5,749 nucleotides of DNA from Bacteroidota bacterium (GTDB taxonomy: Bacteria; Bacteroidota; Bacteroidia; Flavobacteriales; Weeksellaceae). Where the stretch lies: positions 1-5,749 of the forward strand of contig JAFAAJ010000243.1 of the NCBI GenBank assembly GCA_023426625.1, in the 5' to 3' direction. This document shows positions 1-5,749 of the stretch, piece by piece. The first letter of the stretch is position 1. Every line of letters begins with the position of its first letter. The translations under genes and the position numbers were made by a program. The notes below the pieces were generated by a model. That model was given only the letters and a program-made list of their open reading frames with translations. It did no database searches and was not told the origin of the DNA.

Positions 1-476
1 TCATTGCTCATAACACGATCTGTGATAATGGTGTGGAAATAGATTATTTAAAAAACAGCTGCTCCATCAATAAAGATTCAGACCAAAAGCGTCTATGGGT
101 AAGAATGCAGGGAAGAAAAATCTATGAGTACGCCCTTAAAAACGTACCTGTAGCGATCAAAGAAACTATTGAGGATGCTGGACTTTCTATTGAAGATATT
201 AATAAGGTTTTGATTCACCAGGCAAATGCTAAAATGGATTACGCCATGATCGAAAGACTTCACAAGCTTTATAATGTGAAAGATTATGATCATGCCATCT
301 CTCCAATGACGATCCAGATGTTCGGAAATTCTTCTGTAGCAACTATTCCTACCATGTATGATTTAATAATTAAAGGAAAAATGGAAGGTCAATCGTTTAT
401 AGATAAAGGTAACATTGTTATGACTTCTGTAGGAGCCGGAATGAACATCAATGCTATCGTTTACAGATTTCCTTAA
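1..476 (+). CDS. 3-oxoacyl-ACP synthase III (FabH-like), C-terminal part, cut by the left window edge
   Basis: This is the C-terminal half of a ketoacyl-ACP synthase III, the thiolase-fold condensing enzyme that joins an acyl-CoA to malonyl-ACP to start fatty acid (or related acyl chain) synthesis in the cytoplasm. The reading frame is open to the left edge, with its first complete codon at 3, and stops with TAA at 474-476; 157 residues are visible. The GTG at 33 lies inside the gene and is not a start. The catalytic His sits in the motif HQAN (His codon 216-218) and the catalytic Asn in GNSS (Asn codon 327-329), as in FabH. The segment before HQAN also follows FabH, and the end (TSVGAGMNINAIVYRFP) occupies the place of the family's glycine-rich C-terminal strand. 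The catalytic Cys lies outside the window. It could be housekeeping FabH or a paralogue from another lipid pathway, so I give no symbol. A terminator follows 24 bases after the stop. Confidence 0.92.
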   Translation, partial: IAHNTICDNGVEIDYLKNSCSINKDSDQKRLWVRMQGRKIYEYALKNVPVAIKETIEDAGLSIEDINKVLIHQANAKMDYAMIERLHKLYNVKDYDHAISPMTIQMFGNSSVATIPTMYDLIIKGKMEGQSFIDKGNIVMTSVGAGMNINAIVYRFP

Positions 477-500
477 TTGATAAAATAATTTAAAATATTA

Positions 501-534
501 AAAGCACAAAGGAAACTTCTTTTGTGCTTTTTTT
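501..534 (+). terminator. Rho-independent terminator after the FabH-like gene
   Basis: A perfect 10-bp inverted repeat, AAAGCACAAA at 501-510 and TTTGTGCTTT at 521-530, encloses a 10-base loop that can pair further. The right arm runs into seven T residues (528-534). This is a classical intrinsic terminator for the + strand gene ending at 476. It ends only about ten bases before the ATG of the next + strand gene, leaving almost no room for a separate promoter downstream of the hairpin. The left arm is preceded by A-rich sequence, so it may also work weakly on the other strand. Confidence 0.85.
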
Positions 535-544
535 AAGACCAGTT

Positions 545-1750
545 ATGCATAAGTTTTTTTATATTATTGCAGCCGTTGTCCTTGTCCTGGAGGTTTACAT
601 CTATCAGGCAATAAGAACATTAACGGATAATACGTGGATAAGAATCGGTTATTGGATTGTTTCTTTAGCCGTTTATGGTGTCTTTGTATATGAGCTCACC
701 CATCTTCAAAGGTCAGACAGAGATCCCTCTAAAGTACATCTGATGTCTTCACTTTTCCTGATCTTCATTCTGCCAAAAATTTTCATCATATTATTTTTAT
801 TTATTGATGATATTTTCAGGGCAGGAAATTATCTGGTGGGACTCTCCAAACCAACAGAAAACTTTTTTCCGGAAAGAAGAAAATTCCTGAGCTTGGTTGG
901 ATTAGGAATGGGAGGTGTTCTTTCTACCCTGTTTATTGATGGAATTACATTTGGAAAATACAGACACAAAGTAAGAAAATTGAAAATCAAAATCAACAAT
1001 CTTCCAAAAAGTTTCAAAGGATACAAGATCATACAAATTTCAGACGTTCACAGCGGAAGTTTTTCCAATCCGGAAAAACTGGAACATGCCATCAAATTAA
1101 TCAACGAACAGAAGCCGGATCTTGTATTATTTACAGGAGATATGGTGAATAATGTGGCTGAAGAATTCAAACCCTTCATCCCTTTATTTTCGTCCATTAA
1201 AGCCAATGATGGGAAATTTGCTGTCTTAGGAAACCATGACTACGGTGACTATGTAACCTGGAAATCCCCGGATGCTAAGAAAAAGAATCTTGAATCTCTT
1301 ATACAGTATGAAAAAGAAGCGGGATTTGAGATGCTTAGGAATGAGCATCGTTTTATTGAGAAAAACGGAGAGAAGCTTTATATTCTTGGGGTTGAAAACT
1401 GGGGACTGAAACCTTTCCCTCAGTTTGGAGATCTTGATAAAGCCATCAAAAACATCCCTGAATCTGCGGCTAAAATTCTTTTGAGCCATGATCCTACTCA
1501 TTTTGATTATGTCGTTAAAAAACATAAAGGAAACATCCAGCTTACTCTTTCCGGACATACACACGGAATGCAGTTCGGACTGGATCTTAAAAATGTAAAA
1601 TGGTCACCGATACAATACCGTTATCCAAAATGGGCAGATCTGTATGAAAGTGAAGGAAAATTGCTGTATGTAAACAGAGGATTCGGAGTGTTGGCTTATC
1701 CGGGAAGGGTGGGTGTTTTACCGGAAATCACTCTTTTTGAGCTAAGTTAG
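545..1750 (+). CDS. Membrane-anchored metallophosphoesterase (YkuE/YaeI-like)
   Basis: This encodes a 401-residue calcineurin-like metallophosphoesterase, a binuclear metal hydrolase of phosphoesters. I chose ATG 545 because an in-frame GTG at 524 lies inside the preceding terminator. Residues 1-90 are hydrophobic, with three probable membrane helices near 4-22, 33-51 and 66-88. A twin-arginine-like motif, ERRKFLSLVG (RR at 111-112), then precedes a hydrophobic stretch to about 132. The catalytic domain covers about 145-400 and has the full motif set: DVH at 167-169, GD at 198-199, GNHD at 229-232, SHDP with His315, and GHTH at 337-340. All the expected metal ligands are present, so the enzyme should be active. 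YkuE and YaeI relatives are Tat-linked or envelope enzymes, and chlamydial LpxG is a membrane-linked relative acting on a lipid A precursor. The substrate here cannot be told from sequence. It converges with the deacetylase-like gene across a heptad repeat. Confidence 0.9.
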   Translation: MHKFFYIIAAVVLVLEVYIYQAIRTLTDNTWIRIGYWIVSLAVYGVFVYELTHLQRSDRDPSKVHLMSSLFLIFILPKIFIILFLFIDDIFRAGNYLVGLSKPTENFFPERRKFLSLVGLGMGGVLSTLFIDGITFGKYRHKVRKLKIKINNLPKSFKGYKIIQISDVHSGSFSNPEKLEHAIKLINEQKPDLVLFTGDMVNNVAEEFKPFIPLFSSIKANDGKFAVLGNHDYGDYVTWKSPDAKKKNLESLIQYEKEAGFEMLRNEHRFIEKNGEKLYILGVENWGLKPFPQFGDLDKAIKNIPESAAKILLSHDPTHFDYVVKKHKGNIQLTLSGHTHGMQFGLDLKNVKWSPIQYRYPKWADLYESEGKLLYVNRGFGVLAYPGRVGVLPEITLFELS

Positions 1751-1799
1751 AAGTTCAAAGTTCAGGGTTTAAAGTTTAAGGTTCAGAGTTTTGAGTCCG
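1744..1799. repeat. Degenerate 7-bp tandem repeat, consensus RRGTTYA, eight units
   Basis: Eight consecutive heptads can be laid out without a gap: AAGTTAG (1744), AAGTTCA (1751), AAGTTCA (1758), GGGTTTA (1765), AAGTTTA (1772), AGGTTCA (1779), GAGTTTT (1786) and GAGTCCG (1793). The G at position 3 and T at position 4 never change, positions 1 and 2 are always purines, and units 1751 and 1758 are identical. The first unit contains the TAG stop of the metallophosphoesterase gene. The array fills nearly the whole convergent gap, where I find no hairpin terminator. Its function is unknown. It may be an old expanded microsatellite or a member of a dispersed intergenic repeat family. Confidence 0.75.
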
Positions 1800-1806
1800 G
1801 TCTGAT

Positions 1807-2559
1807 TTAAAAGATATAATCTTTCATTCGGGAAGTGGCAAGTTCCCTTTCGTTGATCCAGGTAAGGAGGGCATCTAATTTGTCCTCCATTTTTCTGCCC
1901 GAAAATAATTTTCTGTAGAAAGGAAGTTTAAATGAATATTTGTTAAAATCGGTAAACTGCCATGATTCAAGGTAGATCAGAACAAAATCATCACTTTTAA
2001 GGGTTTCAAAAACCATGTTCTGATAATATTTCATCGGTAATATCTGAAATACAAAATCATTATATGGCAACTGACTGTACGGAGAAATGCTTTCCGGAAC
2101 AATGCTTAATCCGTTCTCTTCCACAATTTCGGTATTTCTTTCCAGACGCTTGAAAGGAAAAAGAATATTGGCATTGTCTATATTGGAAACATAATTGAAT
2201 TCCAGCATTTTCAAGTCTTCATGAGGCAATTTGAACTCTTTCTGACGAATTCCCCGGATCTGTTTTTCAAGGAAATCCTGAAGATTTTTTTTAGCTTGTT
2301 CTATTTCCTCAAGGCTGGAAGTTTTATTGTAAAAAGCAATTTCATGACCTCGGCCAGAAATTGCTTTTATAAGGTTCTGCAGTTTTTCTACGATAGATAT
2401 TTCAATGAAAAAACTGGCTTTAATATCATGAATATCCAAAATCCTGAGAATAGCCTTTGTATTGTCTTCTGTGATTTTCAGCCTTTCATCATCGGAAATC
2501 TGAGTACCGTTTTTAGGATTAGCCTCAGTATTTACAATGTTAAAGGTTAACAATATCAT
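1807..2559 (-). CDS. Polysaccharide deacetylase-fold (NodB-like) protein, probably catalytically inactive
   Basis: This 250-residue protein, read from an ATG at 2559-2557, has the outline of the polysaccharide deacetylase (carbohydrate esterase 4) family, closest in layout to the DUF3473-containing type found with exopolysaccharide genes. In order it shows the first strand LTFNIVNTE (4-12), the strand ASFFIE (48-53), GHEIAFYN (71-78), RGIRQKEF (102-109), and the late strand VLIYLESWQF (193-202). Family members normally read about LTFDVED, GHEIASHGYSH, GYRAPSF and YLHPWEF at these places. Here the Asp pair is Asn7 and Asn10, the two metal-binding His are Tyr77 and Ser81, and the late His is Glu198. 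I therefore infer loss of the metal site and of deacetylase activity. There is no signal peptide, so it should be cytoplasmic. It lies 58 bases downstream of the threonine dehydrogenase gene on the same strand and may share its transcript. The fold assignment is fairly sure, the role unknown. Confidence 0.75.
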   Translation of the reverse strand: MILLTFNIVNTEANPKNGTQISDDERLKITEDNTKAILRILDIHDIKASFFIEISIVEKLQNLIKAISGRGHEIAFYNKTSSLEEIEQAKKNLQDFLEKQIRGIRQKEFKLPHEDLKMLEFNYVSNIDNANILFPFKRLERNTEIVEENGLSIVPESISPYSQLPYNDFVFQILPMKYYQNMVFETLKSDDFVLIYLESWQFTDFNKYSFKLPFYRKLFSGRKMEDKLDALLTWINERELATSRMKDYIF

Positions 2560-2617
2560 TTAAAGTAATGGGTATGGATATTAATATAATTTTAGTTTAA
2601 AAAGCAGTAATTAAATA

Positions 2618-3583
2618 TTAGTTCTTATTTAATTTCACTCTTAAATTTTTGATCATATCTTTCGACATCTCAGCAATTCCGAAGTCATAAGTCAGTCCCC
2701 AGTCTTTTTTCGCTACAGAATCATCGATTGACGCTGGCCAGGAATCTGCAATTGCCTGTCTGAAATCCGGTTGATAATCAATCGTAAATTCAGGGATTTC
2801 TTTTTTAATTTCTTCTGCCAATTCTTTCGGTGTGAAAGACATTCCACCCAGGTTATATGATGAACGAACCGTTAAGCTTTCTTTAGGAGCATCCATAAGC
2901 TTTAACGTTGCATTGATAGCATCATCCATATATAACATTGGCATTGCCGTATTTTCTGAAATGAAGCTTGTATATTTTCCTTCTTCCACTGCTTCATAGA
3001 AGATCTCTACCGCATAATCCGTAGTACCTCCACCTGCAGGTGTTTTCCAGGAAATAAGTCCGGGATATCTTATACTTCTTACATCTACTCCATGCTTGTC
3101 ATAATAATACTCACACCACTTTTCTCCTGCCATTTTAGAGATTCCGTAAACCGTAGTAGGATTCAGAACTACATCCTGACCTACATTTTCTTTTGGGATT
3201 CCTTTCCCAAAGACAGCGATTGAACTTGGCCAGAAGATCTTTTTAATAAGTCCTTCTTTTGCCATTTCACAGAAATGAAGAAGAGGTTCGAGATTCAGTT
3301 TCCAGGCGAAAACAGGCTGCTTTTCCGAAGTTCCTGAAAGTAAAGAAGCCAAATGATAAACCGTAGTGATCTCATAATCTTTAATGATTTGTCTTACCAA
3401 TTGGGTATTCGTAACATCCATTCTCTCATAATGTCCGGCAGATGTAATTCCTTTTTGCCATCTGTCAAGCCCTGAAGCAACAACATTATCTGCACCGTGA
3501 ATTTCAACAAGCCTGTTGGTAAGCTCTGTGCCTATCTGTCCCAAAGCACCAGTAATAAGTATTTTCTCCGTATAGGACTCCAT
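2618..3583 (-). CDS. L-threonine 3-dehydrogenase, SDR (GalE-like) type
   Basis: This 321-residue protein is an extended short-chain dehydrogenase of the NAD-dependent epimerase type. Members with this pattern, including the Flavobacterium frigidimaris enzyme, oxidise L-threonine to 2-amino-3-ketobutyrate, which is then cleaved to glycine and acetyl-CoA. The Rossmann nucleotide motif GALGQIG is at 12-18, the catalytic Ser lies in WPSSIAVFG (118-126), and the catalytic Tyr and Lys are in YGISK (146-150). The stretch RYPGLISWKTPAGGG (172-186) followed by TTDYAVEIF (187-195) is a hallmark of SDR-type threonine dehydrogenases rather than sugar epimerases. It is unrelated to the zinc-dependent Tdh of E. 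coli. The length is normal and no residue looks damaged. The start is ATG at 3583-3581, with a TAnnTTTG element about 22 bases upstream. The partner lyase (2-amino-3-ketobutyrate CoA ligase) is not in the window. The enzyme should be cytoplasmic. Confidence 0.88.
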   Translation of the reverse strand: MESYTEKILITGALGQIGTELTNRLVEIHGADNVVASGLDRWQKGITSAGHYERMDVTNTQLVRQIIKDYEITTVYHLASLLSGTSEKQPVFAWKLNLEPLLHFCEMAKEGLIKKIFWPSSIAVFGKGIPKENVGQDVVLNPTTVYGISKMAGEKWCEYYYDKHGVDVRSIRYPGLISWKTPAGGGTTDYAVEIFYEAVEEGKYTSFISENTAMPMLYMDDAINATLKLMDAPKESLTVRSSYNLGGMSFTPKELAEEIKKEIPEFTIDYQPDFRQAIADSWPASIDDSVAKKDWGLTYDFGIAEMSKDMIKNLRVKLNKN

Positions 3584-3605
3584 TTTTATTTTTTTTAGAA
3601 TTTTA

Positions 3606-3613
3606 CAAAAGTA
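3606..3613 (-). promoter_or_regulatory. Candidate -7 promoter element for the threonine dehydrogenase gene
   Basis: On the minus strand these bases read TACTTTTG, an exact match to the Bacteroidota -7 consensus TAnnTTTG, about 22 bases before the dehydrogenase ATG. That would give a short leader. No good TTTG (-33) element lies at the usual 17-23 base spacing: the nearest TTTG, at 3630-3627, is only 13 bases away. The assignment therefore rests on the -7 box and its position alone. Confidence 0.45.
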
Positions 3614-3674
3614 AAAAAAATCAAGGCAAAAGGCACAGTTATACGGAAATTTCTTATTCCCTATTCTTTCTTTT

Positions 3675-3701
3675 TTTATCCTTTCATCAAGTTAGGATAA
3701 A
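3675..3701. promoter_or_regulatory. 8-bp inverted repeat upstream of the broken dctA, possible operator
   Basis: TTTATCCT at 3675-3682 and AGGATAAA at 3694-3701 are perfect reverse complements separated by 11 bases. The pair lies 42 bases upstream of the start of the transporter remnant, in the divergent region shared with the threonine dehydrogenase gene. It has no T-run placed to make it a terminator, so an operator for a dimeric regulator is possible. A near match to a -7 box, TATTTTTC (3708-3715), follows it. In AT-rich sequence a repeat of this length can arise by chance. Confidence 0.3.
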
Positions 3702-3743
3702 TTTCATTATTTTTCGCTTCTAAAAATCAAAATACATCTTCTC

Positions 3744-4492
3744 TTGAAGTCAAAAAAGTTTTACGAGCAGCTTTACTTTCAGGTCATTATTGCTATTACT
3801 GCAGGTATTCTCCTAGGAAAATTCTATCCGGAACTGGGTAAAAAGATGAAACCTTTAGGTGATGGTTTTATAAAACTGGTAAAAATGATCATTGCACCGG
3901 TGATCTTCATTACGCTTACTTTAGGAATCGCTCACATGACCGATCTGAAAAAGGTAGGAAGAATTGCCATTAAATCCATGATTTATTTCTTCGTTTTCTC
4001 TACTCTGGCTCTGATCATCGGCTTAATCGTAGGAAATATCATGCAGCCGGTGCAGGTTTAAACATCAATCCGGCAACACTTTCAGGAGATGTTTCACAAT
4101 ATCAGCAAAAAGCTCATGAAACCACTCTTACCGGTTTCATCATGAATATTATTCCGGACACATTATTCAGTCCATTGGTTGGTGATAATATTTTGCAGGT
4201 GCTTCTGGTGGCTATTTTAATGGGAGTTGCATTGGTCTTAACGAAAGAAAAAAGTCAGAGGGTAACTCTTTTTCTTCAGGATCTTTCAGTTCCCGTTTTT
4301 AAAATCGTTCACATCCTTATGAAACTGGCTCCTATTGGTGCATTCGGGGCAATGGCTTTTACGATTGGGAAATATGGGTTGCATTCTGCCTTAAATTTAA
4401 TTTTTCTGGTAGGAACATTTTATATTACTTCTATACTGTTTGTAGTGTTGGTTTTAGGAGCCGTCATTCTGAGGAAATTGAAAATAAACTGA
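3744..4492 (+). pseudogene. dctA: Broken C4-dicarboxylate/proton symporter gene (DctA family)
   Basis: This is the remnant of a DctA-type transporter, an inner membrane symporter that takes up succinate, fumarate and malate. Frame one (3744-4061, 105 residues) carries the N-terminal helices with YFQVIIAITAGILLG and MKPLGDGFIKLVKMIIAPVIF, nearly as in E. coli DctA. It stops at TAA 4059-4061 just after GNIMQP. The protein resumes in another frame from 4049 with GAGLNINPATLSGD, matching the GAGMNVDPATL region of E. coli DctA, and continues through GDNILQVLL and KLAPIGAFGAMAFTIGKYG to LFVVLVLGA, stopping at TGA 4490-4492. One extra G in the GG at 4049-4050 would rejoin the frames. About 250 residues remain of a usual 420-440. 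The C-terminal part with the SSSE hairpin, the substrate-binding helices and the second hairpin is absent, since a terminator follows at 4510. The start is TTG where relatives would have ATG. It should not transport. Confidence 0.9.
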
Positions 4493-4509
4493 AAGTTTAA
4501 TTTATAAAT

Positions 4510-4537
4510 AAAAAGCAAACCATTGGGTTTGCTTTTT
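4510..4537. terminator. Strong bidirectional rho-independent terminator
   Basis: A perfect 12-bp stem, AAAAAGCAAACC at 4510-4521 and GGTTTGCTTTTT at 4526-4537, closes a four-base loop, ATTG. The A-run on one side and the T-run on the other make it work in both directions, between the convergent transporter remnant and the sulfatase gene. On the minus strand it begins one base after the sulfatase stop codon. Its intact form suggests that it was the terminator of the complete dctA before the gene lost its 3' part. Confidence 0.92.
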
Positions 4538-4538
4538 A

Positions 4539-5749
4539 TTATTCAAAATCTACTGCCGTAGAATCTTTGTATTTTGTGATCAGTGATTTCAACTCAGTTT
4601 TCAGCTGACTGACAATTTTTTTATACCCGGGTTTATGGTATAGGTTATTGATTTCATTAGGATCTTTCTCAAGATCGTATAACTCCCAGTCTTTAAGATC
4701 GTAGAAATAAATCAGCTTATATTTTTTGGTACGTATCCCAAAGTGTTTCTGAACCTGATGCCATGCATTGCTTTCATAAAAATGGTAATATATTTTATCT
4801 TTCCAGTTGTCCGGAGATTTTCCCCGGAAGAAAACATCCAAAGAATTTCCCTGCATTTCATCAGGAACTTCCATTCCGGCAGCTTTGAGGATAGTTGGAG
4901 CCAGATCCAGATTCTGCACAAGTTCATCTGTTTTGATATTCTTTTTAATTTTTGAAGGATAACGCATGACCAAAGGCATCGTGAGAGATGGCTCATACAT
5001 AAATCTTTTATCAAACCAGCCATGCTCTCCAAGGAAAAAGCCCTGATCTGAGGTATAAATAATTAATGTATTTTCCGCCAATCCTTTTTTATCAAGATAA
5101 TCCAGCAACCTTCCTACGTTATCATCCACGGACTTCACTGTTTTAAGGTAGTCATTCATAAAACGGTTATATTTCCATTTCACGAGCTCATCACCGATGG
5201 GTTTATTGGCATAGTATGCATCGGAAATAGGTTTATAATATTTATCCCAGATCTCCTTTTGTACAGCTGTCATGGATTCATATTCATTAAGCAGCCAATT
5301 GTATGAGTTTTTTGTTGAATTTTTATCTCCGCCGGTATTGGTTTCTTCTTTTGCATTTTTAAGGTACAGCTTCAGATCATATCCTAAAAACATATCCTCA
5401 ATTCTCATATCTGCCATTGTAGCAGCTTTTGTTCTGTTTTTATAATCATCAAAGAAAGTTTCCGGTAACTGGTAGTATTTTTCATTTGTATTCTCAAGAT
5501 CCGTAACATTAGGCATCCAGTCGCGATGTGGGGCTTTCTGGTGAACCATTAAGAAAATCGGTTTCCCTGATCCTTTCTGCTGCTCCAAAATATTGATCGC
5601 CTTATCGGTAATGATATCGGTAGCATAACCTTTCACGGAAACAGTGTCTTTCCCATTATAGAATCTTGGCGAATAATATTCTCCCTGATCGATCATAACG
5701 CTGTATTCATCAAATCCCTGCGGAGTAGAAACCAAATGCCATTTGCCTA
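4539..5749 (-). CDS. Type I (S1) sulfatase, C-terminal part, cut by the right window edge; N-acetylglucosamine-6-sulfatase-like
   Basis: This is a formylglycine-dependent sulfatase that removes sulfate esters, probably from host or algal polysaccharides, usually in the periplasm or at the surface. The frame is open to the right edge, so the N-terminus is missing, with any signal peptide and the CxPSR motif whose Cys becomes formylglycine. The TTG at 5735-5733 is internal: the visible protein (402 residues) begins with GKWHL, whose Lys and His are conserved in S1 sulfatases. Counting from that Gly, KAPHRDW has His74, the metal motif SDQG has Asp234 and Gln235, and GEHGWFDKR has His242 and Lys247. 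The C-terminal part has FGIRTKKYKLIYFY followed by WELYDLEKDP, as usual for the family. The DQG and KAPHRDW forms resemble mucin-desulfating and N-acetylglucosamine-6-sulfatases, but substrate assignment from this is tentative. The stop is TAA at 4541-4539. No SusC/SusD genes are visible beside it. Confidence 0.92.
   Translation of the reverse strand, partial: GKWHLVSTPQGFDEYSVMIDQGEYYSPRFYNGKDTVSVKGYATDIITDKAINILEQQKGSGKPIFLMVHQKAPHRDWMPNVTDLENTNEKYYQLPETFFDDYKNRTKAATMADMRIEDMFLGYDLKLYLKNAKEETNTGGDKNSTKNSYNWLLNEYESMTAVQKEIWDKYYKPISDAYYANKPIGDELVKWKYNRFMNDYLKTVKSVDDNVGRLLDYLDKKGLAENTLIIYTSDQGFFLGEHGWFDKRFMYEPSLTMPLVMRYPSKIKKNIKTDELVQNLDLAPTILKAAGMEVPDEMQGNSLDVFFRGKSPDNWKDKIYYHFYESNAWHQVQKHFGIRTKKYKLIYFYDLKDWELYDLEKDPNEINNLYHKPGYKKIVSQLKTELKSLITKYKDSTAVDFE

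Noticed and set aside
33..35. GTG as the start of a 147-residue protein
   Set aside because: The same frame is open to the left edge, and the residues before it (IAHNTICDNG) continue the FabH-like sequence, so the gene is simply cut by the window.
524..526. GTG as the start of the metallophosphoesterase
   Set aside because: It lies in the right arm of the terminator and would add only LFLRPV before a good ATG at 545.
1226..1564. 112-residue open frame on the minus strand
   Set aside because: It is antisense to the catalytic domain of the metallophosphoesterase, whose motifs fix the coding frame, and it resembles no family.
1765..1771. GGGTTTA, identical to a plant-type telomere unit
   Set aside because: It occurs once within a degenerate bacterial heptad array; coincidence.
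2221..2550. 109-residue open frame on the plus strand
   Set aside because: It is antisense to the deacetylase-like gene; its Phe-rich composition is that of a shadow frame in AT-rich sequence.
4041..4061. Programmed ribosomal frameshift in dctA
   Set aside because: There is no slippery heptamer at the junction and the resumed frame later ends without the C-terminal transport core, so the product would not work anyway.
4712..5032. Open frames inside the sulfatase region on both strands (including 4743-4955 plus)
   Set aside because: Sulfatase motifs run without a break through the region in one minus-strand frame.
5733..5735. TTG as the sulfatase start
   Set aside because: It is the Leu codon of GKWHL, a conserved internal sulfatase motif, and the frame continues to the window edge.

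Overview
The window looks like chromosomal sequence from a member of the Bacteroidota, most likely a flavobacterium close to Chryseobacterium. The evidence is AT-rich sequence, starts without clear Shine-Dalgarno sites, a TAnnTTTG-type promoter element, an SDR-type L-threonine 3-dehydrogenase of the kind known from Flavobacterium, and an S1 sulfatase with the DQG form of the metal motif. The genus is an inference. No tRNA, rRNA, CRISPR array, insertion sequence, phage gene or replication origin was seen.

Layout: (1) the 3' end of a FabH-like 3-oxoacyl-ACP synthase III gene (+), cut by the left edge and closed by a rho-independent terminator; (2) a membrane-anchored metallophosphoesterase (+) with an unusual internal twin-arginine motif; (3) a seven-base tandem repeat (RRGTTYA) that starts inside the stop codon region of that gene and fills the convergent gap; (4) a polysaccharide-deacetylase-fold protein (-) whose recognisable catalytic positions all look replaced; (5) an SDR-type L-threonine 3-dehydrogenase (-); (6) a 160-base divergent intergenic region with a likely promoter element for the dehydrogenase and an 8-bp inverted repeat; (7) a decayed dctA-type C4-dicarboxylate transporter gene (+) with a frameshift, a missing 3' third and a TTG start; (8) a strong bidirectional terminator; (9) the 3' two thirds or so of a type I sulfatase gene (-), cut by the right edge.

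The genes do not form one obvious pathway. They are mostly single transcription units: lipid synthesis, envelope phosphoester hydrolysis, threonine catabolism, carbohydrate sulfate removal. The deacetylase-like gene and the dehydrogenase are co-oriented 58 bases apart and could be co-transcribed, but nothing ties their functions together. The longest gene-free stretch is the 160 bases at 3584-3743, so there is no unexplained gap above 300 bases.

I see no convincing new multi-gene system. The most interesting points are the multiply damaged dctA, the deacetylase pseudoenzyme, the heptad repeat and the internal Tat-like motif.
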